Shown one piece after another: positions 1-8,686 of a stretch of 64,000 nucleotides of DNA. The notes under the pieces are model-generated. The model did no database searches, was not told the origin of the DNA, and was given only the letters and a program-made list of their open reading frames with translations. Position 1 is the first letter of the stretch. Every line of letters begins with the position of its first letter. Origin of the DNA: Chryseobacterium cheonjiense. Lineage in GTDB: Bacteria > Bacteroidota > Bacteroidia > Flavobacteriales > Weeksellaceae. Location of the stretch: assembly GCF_012927265.1 (NCBI RefSeq), contig NZ_JABBGF010000002.1, positions 434,001-498,000 of the forward strand, in the 5' to 3' direction. A program made the position numbers and the translations under genes.

Positions 1-162
1 TTTTTCTGAGGCTTCATGATCCTGTTCTAAAATATGACTGTATAGCTTATAGAATTGCTGACAGTCGGTATTTTCTACAGAACCATTGCTTACCTGCGCC
101 GAAATATTGGTACAGATGATTACCAACAATACACTTAGGCAATACTTATGAAGCTTTTCCAT
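1..162 (-). CDS. Secreted protein of unknown function (5' fragment, cut by window edge)
   Basis: An open frame starts at an ATG at 162 on the minus strand and runs off the left edge, giving 54 residues. It begins MEKLHKYCLSVLLVIICTN followed by ISAQ, a classical signal peptide with a hydrophobic core and a likely signal peptidase I site after ISA or AQ. The mature part seen (VSNGSVENTDCQQFYKLY...) matches no family I recognise. It starts 9 bases after the stop of the truncated DUF1016 gene. The signal peptide makes a real gene likely; its function cannot be judged from this fragment. Confidence 0.6.
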   Translation of the reverse strand, partial: MEKLHKYCLSVLLVIICTNISAQVSNGSVENTDCQQFYKLYSHILEQDHEASEK

Positions 163-171
163 TGTCTGAGT

Positions 172-423
172 TTAAAATGTTAATAAAATCCTGTTTTCGA
201 TTTCATAGAATTTTTCTGTCAAATGTAATGACAAATCTTTCAGAACAGCTTTTCCATATTCTGCTCTATTTTCTCCATTTTGTTCATCCTCCACAATCAT
301 TCTTCCTATTTCGTAATAGGAAAGTACGATAGTTTGATTTACTGCTACAGCAACTTTTTTTCTTGCATTATCGAGTAATGAAGAAATATTTTGTAAAAGC
401 TGTGTATTTTGTAAATCTTTCAT
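172..423 (-). pseudogene. Truncated DUF1016 (YhcG-like) nuclease, N-terminal domain only
   Basis: The 83 residues match the N-terminal DUF1016 domain of YhcG-type PDDEXK nucleases, with the characteristic stretch GRMIVEDEQNGENRAEYG around residues 40-57 followed by KAVLKDLSLHLTEKF. Family members are usually about 330-380 residues, with a C-terminal nuclease domain. Here the similarity stops after LTEKF and the protein ends eleven residues later (YEIENRILLTF). No remnant of the nuclease domain is recognisable in the 171 bases to the left, which instead hold a signal-peptide gene. The simplest reading is a deletion that removed the catalytic half. A short expressed protein that binds the same partner cannot be excluded. 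DUF1016 genes are often mobile accessory genes near restriction systems, but none is seen here. Confidence 0.7.
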
Positions 424-500
424 TTTGAAAAAATATATCTAAATTTTATTTTATCACTGAATTTCACGCAGCCCGACTTTAGTGACTAGAAAAAGGAAGT

Positions 501-517
501 CCTTCGACAAGCTCAGG
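501..517. repeat. Copy of a widespread short intergenic repeat (CCTTCGACAAGCTCAGG)
   Basis: The 17-mer CCTTCGACAAGCTCAGG lies in the gap between miaB and the DUF1016 remnant. I recognise it as a motif that recurs between genes in many bacterial genomes, including flavobacteria. Only one copy is visible here, so its repeat status rests on general knowledge rather than on this window. Confidence 0.4.
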
Positions 518-543
518 ATAGACTCCAAACCTGCCCAAATAAT

Positions 544-1980
544 CTACTTCACGGTTTCCCCTAAAAGTGTGCCCTGTGTATTATCAAAAACAAAAACGTC
601 CACAATGTCACCAATTTTCTGTCCTTCCAGTTTATCAAAAACGCAAACAGCATTCTGGGAATTTCTTCCTTTCCATTGGTTTTCATTCTTTTTGGAAGTT
701 CCTTCGATTAAGATCTGATGGGTTCTTCCTACATAAGATTTCATTCTGTTTCTGGACAATTCTCCCTGTAAAGCAATAACTTCAGCCAAACGTCTCTGTT
801 TAACATCAGCCGGAATATTGTCCTCCATTTTCTTGTGAGCAGGCGTTCCAGGCCTTTCTGAATAGGCAAACATATAACCGTAGTCATACTCTACTTCTCT
901 CATTAAGCTTAATGTATCCTGGTGGTCTTCCTCTGTTTCATTGCAGAAACCAACGATCATATCCTGAGAAAAAGCGACTTCCGGAACGATTTCTTTGGCT
1001 TTTTTAATTAAATCTAAATATTCTTCGCGGGTATGCTGTCTGTTCATTGCCAAAAGCATATTATTGCTTCCGCTCTGAACTGGTAAATGCACATATTTAC
1101 AGATATTGTCGTGCTTCGCCATCATTCTAAATACGTCCAGACTCATATCTTGAGGATTTGAGGTTGAAAAACGGATTCTCATCTGAGGAACTGCTTTTGC
1201 TACTAAATCCAGCAATTGCGCAAAATTAACAGCAGTTGCTTTCTGCATTTCAGATGCTTTGATAAAATCTTTTTTCGGGCCGCCCCCGTACCAAAGATAG
1301 GAGTCTACATTCTGCCCTAAAAGTGTTATTTCTTTATATCCGTTTTCCCACAGGCTTCGGCATTCTTCTAAAATTGAATGCGGATCGCGGCTTCTTTCGC
1401 GACCTCTGGTGAACGGAACAACACAAAATGTGCACATATTATCACAACCCCTGGTAATGGTAACATAAGCCGTAACACCGTTCCCTCCGAGACGGACAGG
1501 ATTGATGTCTGCATACGTTTCTTCTTTGGAAAGAATTACATTAATGGCGTCTCTTCCATCTTCGGTTTCTTTCAAAAGATTCGGTAAATCACGGTATGCA
1601 TCGGGACCCACTACAAGATCTACCAACTGCTCTTCTTCCAGGAATTTTGTTTTCAGCCTTTCCGCCATGCAGCCCAAAACCCCAACCGTCATATTGGGCT
1701 TCTCTTTTTTCAAATTTTTGAATTGGGACAGTCGCATTCTCACCGTTTGCTCTGCTTTTTCACGGATGGAACATGTATTGAGAAGGATAAGATCTGCTTC
1801 TTCTACTTTAAGTGTTGTATTATAACCCTGTTCGTTAAGAATGGATGCAACAATCTCGGAGTCGGAGAAATTCATCTGACATCCATAGCTTTCCAGAAAC
1901 AATTTCTTAGAATTGCCGTCTTTTTCAGCAATCGCAAAAGCTTCTCCCTGTTTTGTTTCGTCTATATATTTTTCCTGCAC
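544..1980 (-). CDS. miaB: tRNA-2-methylthio-N6-dimethylallyladenosine synthase MiaB
   Basis: A radical SAM methylthiotransferase that converts i6A-37 to ms2i6A in tRNAs reading UNN codons. Domain order is complete in 478 residues. The N-terminal UPF0004 domain carries the three auxiliary-cluster cysteines C34, C70 and C104. The radical SAM core has the CxxxCxxC motif at C179, C183 and C186 ([10 protein letters not shown]). A TRAM RNA-binding domain covers roughly residues 410-476. The N-terminus is about 25 residues longer than E. coli MiaB, as is common in Bacteroidota. A TATCTTTG -7 box lies on the minus strand at 2074-2081. The hydroxylase for the next step, MiaE, is about 20 kb away in this window. 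Identification is firm. Confidence 0.96.
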   Translation of the reverse strand: MQEKYIDETKQGEAFAIAEKDGNSKKLFLESYGCQMNFSDSEIVASILNEQGYNTTLKVEEADLILLNTCSIREKAEQTVRMRLSQFKNLKKEKPNMTVGVLGCMAERLKTKFLEEEQLVDLVVGPDAYRDLPNLLKETEDGRDAINVILSKEETYADINPVRLGGNGVTAYVTITRGCDNMCTFCVVPFTRGRERSRDPHSILEECRSLWENGYKEITLLGQNVDSYLWYGGGPKKDFIKASEMQKATAVNFAQLLDLVAKAVPQMRIRFSTSNPQDMSLDVFRMMAKHDNICKYVHLPVQSGSNNMLLAMNRQHTREEYLDLIKKAKEIVPEVAFSQDMIVGFCNETEEDHQDTLSLMREVEYDYGYMFAYSERPGTPAHKKMEDNIPADVKQRRLAEVIALQGELSRNRMKSYVGRTHQILIEGTSKKNENQWKGRNSQNAVCVFDKLEGQKIGDIVDVFVFDNTQGTLLGETVK

Positions 1981-2107
1981 GATAATCTTATTTAAGGTTT
2001 AAAATTTAAGGTTTATAGCTCTACACATACAGATTTGAACTCAAAACATTAAATACTGAACTTATTGAATTTGCAAAGATACAAAATTGTGACAGAATGT
2101 CAGGAGA

Positions 2108-2884
2108 CTATCGATATCTGTTATTATAATAATTTTGATTCATCATTTTATTATTTTCGTCGATCTGCCTATTCCAATCGAATTGCTGAGTAACAGGCTG
2201 CCGCATTCTTGCTCTGTATGGAATATTGTTAAAAGTAGCAGGATTCCATTTACCTTTTATTCTGGACAGACTGCTGATGATATTCTTTTTATCATTCTCG
2301 GAAAAATCACCTTCAATTTTGAAATCTTCCATTTCTCCATTTTCTGTGACAACAAATGTAAGTGAGACTATTTTATCCTCATTTCTTTTTATATATCTTT
2401 CAAAAATTGATTTAACCTCGAACCCAAAAGCTTCAATACCCTTTTTAAAGGTCGGATTTTTCATTACATTGTCTTTTGGATCATCTTTGGAATGAAACAA
2501 ATAAAAGGGCATAACATCAATTTTTGCAATTGCTGCGACGAACTTCCCATTTTCTTTTGCTGGCATCCATCTTTTTAAATATGGAAATAGCTGGCGGCTA
2601 AAATCAAACGCACATTTATTTTTTTTGATTTCCAACGTATCAAAGTCTTTAACATAACTGATTGTAGAATTGTCATACACGATAACTTTTACAGAATATT
2701 TCTCTCCTTTTTCACAAGGCAACAATTTTTGCGCCTTGACAATCTGAACCATTTCTTTGTTTAACTGGTTAATTCCTCCAACATAAAAATTCTGACCGTA
2801 AGGATAACTTTCTAAAACTTCTATTTGGCAATACAAATTTTTTATCAGGAAAAGCAAACTTAACAATAATAACTTCTTAATCAT
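2108..2884 (-). CDS. Secreted protein with TonB C-terminal-like domain (third of three)
   Basis: A secreted protein of 258 residues from the ATG at 2884. The start gives MIKKLLLLSLLFLIKNLYCQ, a clean signal peptide; two upstream in-frame ATGs (2890, 2896) would put extra residues before it. The C-terminal third reads as a TonB-C-like fold: a VTENGEMEDFKIEG strand pair followed by KGKWNPATFNNIPYRARM, parallel to KGKWSPATKNGIPVDSKF in the next gene. There is no transmembrane anchor or proline-rich spacer as in a true energy transducer. The start overlaps the stop of the preceding gene by 8 bases, so the two are probably translationally coupled. The middle region (residues 60-160) is unrecognised. 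Function unknown. Confidence 0.75.
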   Translation of the reverse strand: MIKKLLLLSLLFLIKNLYCQIEVLESYPYGQNFYVGGINQLNKEMVQIVKAQKLLPCEKGEKYSVKVIVYDNSTISYVKDFDTLEIKKNKCAFDFSRQLFPYLKRWMPAKENGKFVAAIAKIDVMPFYLFHSKDDPKDNVMKNPTFKKGIEAFGFEVKSIFERYIKRNEDKIVSLTFVVTENGEMEDFKIEGDFSENDKKNIISSLSRIKGKWNPATFNNIPYRARMRQPVTQQFDWNRQIDENNKMMNQNYYNNRYR

Positions 2885-3293
2885 GATCATACACATTATT
2901 GGTGAAATTCACCTTCATTACAAATTTAGAATCCACGGGAATCCCGTTTTTTGTTGCCGGTGACCATTTGCCTTTTACTTTTTTAGCAGCATATTTCATA
3001 TCATCGATAAACATTTCATTGTTTTTGAATTTTGGCAGTACATCAATGTTACTGATTTTGCCTTTCGTGTCAATATTAAATACAAAAGTAACCTGCCCCT
3101 GAATCGCATACAGGGCAATATCAATGTAAGCATATACCATATTCATGAATTCTTTCCGAAAGGCTTCATCACCTCCCGGAAATTCCGCTTTCTGATAATT
3201 TTCTGAAGTCTGATAAGCTTGAACTGCTGTCTGCTGAGAAAAGCCTTTATGACTTAAAAGCAATAAAGGCAGCATTAAAAAATAGTGTTTCAT
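2877..3293 (-). CDS. Small secreted TonB C-terminal-like domain protein (second of three)
   Basis: A 138-residue protein with signal peptide MKHYFLMLPLLLLSHKGFSQ, followed almost at once by a single TonB-C-like domain (about residues 45-137). Visible hallmarks are GQVTFVFNIDTKGKISNIDV, a helix with AAKKVKGKWSPATKNGIPV, and a terminal beta strand. In ordinary TonB this domain binds the TonB box of outer-membrane receptors, but there the protein is anchored in the inner membrane. This one looks free in the periplasm. It lies 14 bases downstream of the first paralogue and overlaps the third, so the three probably form one transcript. Function unknown; a periplasmic binding or signalling role is conjecture. 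Confidence 0.8.
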   Translation of the reverse strand: MKHYFLMLPLLLLSHKGFSQQTAVQAYQTSENYQKAEFPGGDEAFRKEFMNMVYAYIDIALYAIQGQVTFVFNIDTKGKISNIDVLPKFKNNEMFIDDMKYAAKKVKGKWSPATKNGIPVDSKFVMKVNFTNNVYDHD

Positions 3294-3307
3294 GGTTAAA
3301 AGTTAAG

Positions 3308-3793
3308 CTACACATCCGTTGCGATGGTAGACAGATTCATTTTGATTTTGATTTGTGATGTTACAGGTTTTCCGTTGCAGGTTGCGGGAATCCAGTTTTT
3401 CTTAATTCTCCTTACGATATATTTCATATCATCAAAAAAGACATGACTGTTGGCAACCTTAGGAGTTCCTTCAATATTGGTGACTTTCCCTTTTTGATCT
3501 ACTGTAATGGTAAATGTAAAATCTCCGTTCAATACATAAAAGTCGGTATTGAGGTAATCATACATATATTTTCTCAGGATTTCTTTATAAGCAGGAATTC
3601 CACCTTCAAAAGAAGCCGCCTGGAAATCGGTACAGTTTTTTACGGCAACCTGCAACAAGGGTTCTTTAATGTCTATTTTTAAAATACTCTTGTTATTTTC
3701 CGTAATAAAATTATCATCCCTGTCTTCTACATCAAACTGAGCCCATGCAAAGTTCGAGATGAAAAGCGCTGATAAAAACACAATAGCTTTCAT
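3308..3793 (-). CDS. Small secreted TonB C-terminal-like domain protein (first of three)
   Basis: The first gene of the trio, 161 residues from the ATG at 3793 (MKAIVFLSALFISNFAWAQ, a signal peptide). An ATG four codons earlier (3805) is possible, but it sits only about 10 bases from the likely transcription start given the TATCTTTG -7 box at 3819-3826. After a 50-residue linker, the C-terminal half carries the same TonB-C-like pattern as its neighbour: GDFTFTITVDQKGKVTNIEG, then RRIKKNWIPATCNGKPV and a closing strand. The two shorter paralogues look like a tandem duplication. Function unknown. Confidence 0.8.
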   Translation of the reverse strand: MKAIVFLSALFISNFAWAQFDVEDRDDNFITENNKSILKIDIKEPLLQVAVKNCTDFQAASFEGGIPAYKEILRKYMYDYLNTDFYVLNGDFTFTITVDQKGKVTNIEGTPKVANSHVFFDDMKYIVRRIKKNWIPATCNGKPVTSQIKIKMNLSTIATDV

Positions 3794-3840
3794 AGGATTA
3801 TTCATAGATTTAATATAACAAAGATAGCATTATCCTGTTT

Positions 3841-3871
3841 AAAGAAAAAGCTCCATACAAAGTATGAAGCT
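3841..3871 (-). terminator. Terminator of the PoxB-like gene
   Basis: Arms 3849-3858 and 3862-3871 form a 10-bp hairpin with one mismatch-type pair. Read on the minus strand it is AGCTTCATAC-TTT-GTATGGAGCT followed by TTTTCTTT. It starts just past the poxB stop codon (3878). Confidence 0.8.
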
Positions 3872-3877
3872 GATAAT

Positions 3878-5611
3878 TTACAATATATCTTTTATGTGTT
3901 TAAAATTGCTTTTCACGGTATCTAGCGCTTCTTCCATTTTTCCGCCGAGCATGAGCTGAGCCATGGATTTCGTCATTCCGAGCACCTGGTCGAATTCAAT
4001 TTTCGGAGGTAAAGCCAGCGCATTGGGATTGGTGAAAACATTCAGGAGACAAGGCCCGTTGTAATCGAGACATTCTTTAATAGCAGTCTCAACTTCTTCA
4101 GGTTTGTGAACGTTTTTCCCGGGATATCCCATTGCATGGGCAATCATCGCAAAATCGGGATTCACCATATCGGTTTCATTATCCGGCATACCTCCTACTT
4201 CCATCTCCAGCTTTACCATTCCCAGAGACCTGTTGTTGAATACAATAATTTTAACGGGAAGTTTATATTGAAAGATGGTTGCCATATCTCCCAACAGCAT
4301 TGAGAGCCCGCCATCACCACACATCGCAATTACCTGTCTTCCCGGATATGCCAGAGAAGCTCCGATTGCCATTGGCATCGCATTGGCCATTGAGCCATGG
4401 TTAAAAGAACCCAGCATTTTTCTTTCGCCCGTTCCGGTAATATATCTTGCTCCCCACACGCAGCACATTCCTGTATCTACCGTAAAAATGGTATCTTTTT
4501 TGGCTAATTGATCTAAAGTATAGGTAACAAATTCCGGCTGAATCTCGTTTTCGGTTCCGGGATCTTTTACGTAAGTTAATTGGTTCTCTTTAACTTTTTC
4601 ATAAAACTCCAATTGCTGCTTAAGGAAATCCGTATCTGTTTTTTCCTGTAACAGCGGAAGCAGTGCTTTGATGGTTTCTTTTACATCTCCTGTAAGCCCT
4701 AGCTCCAGCTTTGCTCTTCTTCCCAGTCTTTCCGGGCTTTCATCTATCTGAACAATTTTATTTTTAACCGGCATAAATTTCTCATACGGGAAATCGGTAC
4801 CCAACAGAAGTAAAAGATCGGCTTCGTGCATGGCATGATACGCAGAAGGAAGTCCGAGAAGCCCTGTAAGTCCTACTTCATTCGGATTATTCGGCTGGAT
4901 GGCCATTTTTCCGCGGAAAGAATATCCTACCGGCGCTTTAAGATATTTTGACAACTCTACCACTTCCGGATTGGCATTTTCTGCACCAATACCGCAATAA
5001 ATCGTTACTTTTTTACTTGCGTTAATAAGACCTGCTAATTCATTTAATTCTTCGTCGGACGGACGGATTACGGGATTTGTTTTAAAAATCCTGTTAGACG
5101 TTGTTGCTTCTTCCGCATCCAGTTCTGAAACATCTCCCGGAAGGCCGATTACAGCCACTCCTTTTTTGGAAATAGCATGCTGAATGGCCGTCTGAACAGT
5201 TCTCTGCACCTGCTCCGGCCTTGTAATCATTTGATTGTAATGGCTGCAGTCATCAAAAAGTTTTATGGTGTTGGTTTCCTGGAAATAATCCATTCCCATT
5301 TCATTGCTTGGAATTGTGGAGGCAATCACCAGCATCGGAACGTGCGAACGATGGGCTTCATAAACTCCATTGATAAGGTGAACGTGTCCCGGACCACAAC
5401 TTCCCGCACATACCGCAAACCCGTCCAGTTCTGCTTCAGCGGCGGCAGCATACGCTCCGGCTTCTTCATGCCTTACATGAATCCATTCGATGCTGCTTTT
5501 TTTAACAGCAATATTTAAGTGGTTGAGGCTATCTCCTGTAACGGCATAAATTCTTTTAACATTGGCTTCTTCGAGCATTTCTACAATTTGCTCTGCGATG
5601 TTTTTGGCCAT
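3878..5611 (-). CDS. poxB: ThDP-dependent pyruvate dehydrogenase (quinone)/pyruvate oxidase-like enzyme
   Basis: This 577-residue protein resembles E. coli PoxB (572 residues), a peripheral membrane flavoenzyme that decarboxylates pyruvate to acetate and CO2 and passes electrons to quinone. Seen directly: the N-terminal pyrimidine-binding domain with catalytic-type glutamate E50 (RHEE), the PoxB-like stretch VCAGSCGPG around residues 67-75, a central FAD-type domain (about 185-340), and the C-terminal ThDP motif from GDGG (432-435) to NN (459-460). PoxB has a C-terminal amphipathic tail used for membrane activation; the tail here (MEEALDTVKSNFKHIKDIL) could serve that role. A TACATTTG -7 box on the minus strand lies at 5694-5701. 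Monocistronic, with its own terminator. The exact substrate is inferred from similarity. Confidence 0.85.
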   Translation of the reverse strand: MAKNIAEQIVEMLEEANVKRIYAVTGDSLNHLNIAVKKSSIEWIHVRHEEAGAYAAAAEAELDGFAVCAGSCGPGHVHLINGVYEAHRSHVPMLVIASTIPSNEMGMDYFQETNTIKLFDDCSHYNQMITRPEQVQRTVQTAIQHAISKKGVAVIGLPGDVSELDAEEATTSNRIFKTNPVIRPSDEELNELAGLINASKKVTIYCGIGAENANPEVVELSKYLKAPVGYSFRGKMAIQPNNPNEVGLTGLLGLPSAYHAMHEADLLLLLGTDFPYEKFMPVKNKIVQIDESPERLGRRAKLELGLTGDVKETIKALLPLLQEKTDTDFLKQQLEFYEKVKENQLTYVKDPGTENEIQPEFVTYTLDQLAKKDTIFTVDTGMCCVWGARYITGTGERKMLGSFNHGSMANAMPMAIGASLAYPGRQVIAMCGDGGLSMLLGDMATIFQYKLPVKIIVFNNRSLGMVKLEMEVGGMPDNETDMVNPDFAMIAHAMGYPGKNVHKPEEVETAIKECLDYNGPCLLNVFTNPNALALPPKIEFDQVLGMTKSMAQLMLGGKMEEALDTVKSNFKHIKDIL

Positions 5612-5734
5612 AATTAATATTTTTTGGTGTTATTATTTGAACGTGAAGTGGAATGGATCAAAAAGCTTAATCCTGTAAAGATTATGCCATTAACAAATGT
5701 AAGGATTATAAAATCTGAATAAGAAGTTACAAAT

Positions 5735-5760
5735 AAAAAAAACTCTACATTTCTGTAGAG
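5735..5760 (-). terminator. Terminator of lysA
   Basis: On the minus strand CTCTAC-AGAAAT-GTAGAG is followed by eight T residues, immediately after the lysA stop (5773). It is a short but textbook intrinsic terminator. Confidence 0.85.
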
Positions 5761-5772
5761 CTTTTATAAATA

Positions 5773-6972
5773 TTAAATTATTTCAATCTGATTTCTTAAA
5801 AGATCTTCAAATTCATCCCTTTTTCTGATGAGATGTGCTTTTCCGTCTAAGAACAGCACCTCGGCAGGCTTTAGCCTTGAATTAAAATTAGAGCTCATTT
5901 CAAAACCGTAAGCTCCTGCATTATGGAATGCCAGAATATCACCTTCTCTTACTTCATTCAGTTTTCGGTCCCAGGCAAAAGTATCGGTTTCACAGATATT
6001 TCCTACGACAGTATAAATCCGTTCCGCACCTTTTGGATTGGATAAATTTTCGATCACGTGGTAAGAATCATAGAACATCGGGCGGATCAGGTGGTTAAAA
6101 CCGGAATTTACCCCGACGAAAACCGTTGCTGTAGTCTGCTTAATAACATTGGCCTTCACCAAAAGATAACCGCTCTTTCCTACCAGAAATTTCCCCGGTT
6201 CAAACCAAAGCTCAAACTTTTTCCCCGTGGATTTTGAAAATTCGGCAATGACCTTTTCTACTTTTTTACCCAGCGTTTTTACATCCGTTTCTTCTTCGGT
6301 ATCCTGATATGGAATTTTAAAACCGCTTCCCATATCCAGATATTTCAGGTTCGGGAAATGTTCTGAAAGCTCCAGCATAATATCTAAAGCCTGAAGAAAC
6401 ACATCCGGATCTTTGATCTCGCTTCCGGTGTGCATGTGCAGCCCTTCTACATTCAGGTTGGTAGATTTCATCACTCTTTCGATGTGACGGACCTGGTGAA
6501 TGGAAATTCCAAATTTACTGTCGATATGTCCTGTTGAAATTTTATAGTTTCCTCCGGCAAAAATATGCGGATTGATTCTTACTAAAATAGGATAGGTATT
6601 TCCGTATTTGTTGCCAAACTGCTCAAGAATGGAAATATTATCAATATTAATGTGTACCCCGAAGGTCATTGCTTCTTCAATTTCTGCAAGATCAACACAA
6701 TTCGGGGTGAATAATATTTTTTCTTTCGTGAAACCAGCCTTTAAACCAAGCTTTACTTCATTAATTGATACACAATCCAAAGAAGCACCCAGGTTCTTGA
6801 CATACTTAAGGATATTGATATTGGTCAACGCCTTGGCAGCATAGAAGAACTTTGTGTGTTTAAGAAAAGATGATGTAAGTTTTTCGTATTGGTTTTTAAT
6901 CGATTCAGCATCGTAAACGTACACCGGTGTACCAAATTCGTTGGCAATCTTCAGTAATTCTTTTGGATTCAT
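5773..6972 (-). CDS. lysA: Diaminopimelate decarboxylase
   Basis: A PLP enzyme of the alanine-racemase fold that decarboxylates meso-diaminopimelate to lysine, the last step of lysine synthesis. At 399 residues it has normal length. The PLP lysine is K47 in KFFYAAKAL, followed by the barrel with HMHTGSEI around residues 180-187 and the glycine loop GSGFK. The second domain has CETD (the cysteine that contributes across the dimer) and the AGAYGFEMSSNFN stretch near residue 355. A TACCTTTG -7 box on the minus strand (7013-7020) lies 40 bases before the ATG. No other lysine genes are adjacent. Confidence 0.95.
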   Translation of the reverse strand: MNPKELLKIANEFGTPVYVYDAESIKNQYEKLTSSFLKHTKFFYAAKALTNINILKYVKNLGASLDCVSINEVKLGLKAGFTKEKILFTPNCVDLAEIEEAMTFGVHINIDNISILEQFGNKYGNTYPILVRINPHIFAGGNYKISTGHIDSKFGISIHQVRHIERVMKSTNLNVEGLHMHTGSEIKDPDVFLQALDIMLELSEHFPNLKYLDMGSGFKIPYQDTEEETDVKTLGKKVEKVIAEFSKSTGKKFELWFEPGKFLVGKSGYLLVKANVIKQTTATVFVGVNSGFNHLIRPMFYDSYHVIENLSNPKGAERIYTVVGNICETDTFAWDRKLNEVREGDILAFHNAGAYGFEMSSNFNSRLKPAEVLFLDGKAHLIRKRDEFEDLLRNQIEII

Positions 6973-7184
6973 AATTAATTAAGTAAAACTTATTTGTGTT
7001 ATTAAGAAAGTACAAAGGTAATAAGAAATTGTTTACCATTTAAAATCAAATACATAGAACATTATTCTTTTGTTTTAATTTTAAAAGAATAAAAAACTTA
7101 AAAAACACAATAAAAAAGCATTTTTCACTTTGGTAAAATATACAAATCCTTAAACATATTGCTGAAAGATCAGATAGCAGTACA

Positions 7185-7229
7185 ATGCACACATCTCCGA
7201 AACTCCCTCAGTTAACGGAAAGTGTGCAT
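7185..7229. other. Long imperfect stem-loop between lysA and the exonuclease gene
   Basis: ATGCACAC (7185-7192) pairs perfectly with GTGTGCAT (7222-7229). Inside this, TCCG pairs with CGGA and AACT with AGTT around a CCCTC loop, so nearly the whole 45 bases can fold. It sits about 50 bases beyond the exonuclease stop codon. On the plus strand it is followed by a T-rich run, on the minus strand it is not. It is the only structured element in the 304-base gap at 6973-7276; the rest is AT-rich with the lysA -7 box. Terminator, small RNA or protein-binding site are all possible. Confidence 0.5.
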
Positions 7230-7276
7230 ATTTTATCTTTTAAAATTTTGATAAATTACTGATACGTAAAAATCAA

Positions 7277-8500
7277 TTACTTAGGTAACGGCAGTGTTTC
7301 AAAATCTCCCCGCAGAAGCGCAAGCTGCAGTTCATTTACCAAATCTCCTGACTGATATTGCAGATCGATTTTTAATTTTGAAATTTTGCTCAGCGTCTGG
7401 ATTTGTGTAAAAAGCTCGTAAAACCCATAGGAAGTCACCTTTCCGTTTTCAACAATAAGAAAAAGTTTTTCCCCCAGTCTTCTGCCGGAGCCAAGCCAAA
7501 GCTCATTGCGTTTTTTAAATTCTATTTTCTTTTTAAAAACCTCAACATCCGCATATTCTTCGAGTTTACTGATAAGCTCAACAGCTTTTGCACCTTGGGT
7601 AAAAGACCTGAATTTCAGGATCGGTTTTTCGGCTTTGTTCAGTTTGTTTTTTTCCACAATATATTTTTGGTTGCGGAAGTAAAGTCCGAATGGCAGCATT
7701 TCTTTTTTCCTGATTCCCTTTGAGTTAAGGATCAGCTTTGCAATAATATCGGTTCCGGTAAGTTCATAATTGATCTGTTCAACAGCCTGCTGAATTTCTT
7801 CCCATCGTTTGGATTTGGAATTAAAAACTTTTTTCGAAAACTTATTAATATCCTGAACGTGATCGGAGAAGATTATTTTTCCTCCTTCATTCTGGAAATA
7901 AACAAATCCTTTTTCATTCGGAAGATCCTGGGTAAGCACCTTTATCTTATTGATGTAGGTTTTTGCGTTGGATTCTTCGTGCTGTTTCTGAATAATTTCG
8001 TTTTCCGTGTCTTTTGAAATCAAGAGTTTGAAAAGCTCAAGTGTTGCACGGGCATCTCCATCCGCTCGGTGATGGTTCGTAAGAGGAATTCCCAGAGATT
8101 TCACCAGCTTCCCAAGCGAGTAGCTTACCTCATCCGGAATAAGTTTTTTGGCTAACGGAATGGTATCTAACGTATTGATTTTAAAATCATAACCCAACCT
8201 TTGAAATGACTGGCGGAGCATCCTGTAATCAAAATCGATATTGTGTCCCACCAAAGTAGTATTGGCCGTAATTTCCACAATTCTGCGTGCAATTTCATGG
8301 AACTTGGGAGCCGTTTTTACCATTTTGGGGGTAATATTGGTGAGTTTCTGCACGAAAGGCGTGATATCACTTTCAGGATTTACAAGAGAGATGAACTGAT
8401 CGATAATTTTCTGTCCATCGTACCTGTAAATAGCAATATCTATAATGCATTCTTTTCTGTAACCTGCACCATTGCTTTCTATATCAATAATTGAATACAT
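7277..8500 (-). CDS. DEDDh 3'-5' exonuclease with degenerate GIY-YIG domain
   Basis: The N-terminal 165 residues are a DnaQ/PolC-type exonuclease. Motif ExoI is D6-x-E8, ExoII is around H86-N-I-D89, and ExoIII is H144-x4-D149 (HHRADGDA), so all DEDDh positions are present. From about residue 190 there is a second module that begins LPNEKGFVYF and continues to LTGTDIIAKLILNSKGIRKK, the shape of a GIY-YIG nuclease as in UvrC and Cho. Its catalytic positions look lost: the YIG segment reads IIFSD, and the glutamate of the usual LLLES helix is N259 (LILNS). The remainder (residues 270-407) is unrecognised. Fused exonuclease/GIY-YIG proteins are known; activity of only the first half here is inference. 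Probably DNA repair. Confidence 0.8.
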   Translation of the reverse strand: MYSIIDIESNGAGYRKECIIDIAIYRYDGQKIIDQFISLVNPESDITPFVQKLTNITPKMVKTAPKFHEIARRIVEITANTTLVGHNIDFDYRMLRQSFQRLGYDFKINTLDTIPLAKKLIPDEVSYSLGKLVKSLGIPLTNHHRADGDARATLELFKLLISKDTENEIIQKQHEESNAKTYINKIKVLTQDLPNEKGFVYFQNEGGKIIFSDHVQDINKFSKKVFNSKSKRWEEIQQAVEQINYELTGTDIIAKLILNSKGIRKKEMLPFGLYFRNQKYIVEKNKLNKAEKPILKFRSFTQGAKAVELISKLEEYADVEVFKKKIEFKKRNELWLGSGRRLGEKLFLIVENGKVTSYGFYELFTQIQTLSKISKLKIDLQYQSGDLVNELQLALLRGDFETLPLPK

Positions 8501-8686
8501 TTATTTTTTATACAACTTTCTTTTAGATTAATTTAAAACGTACAGACTGTACTATAATCATAACACAACACATGCCATACCACTAGCAATCTTGCCTTAA
8601 GACAATCCTGCTAAAATAGGAAAAATTCTATCAATTTTACAAAATCATGGATGAATACTGCATAACAACATCCTGAAACAAAACAA

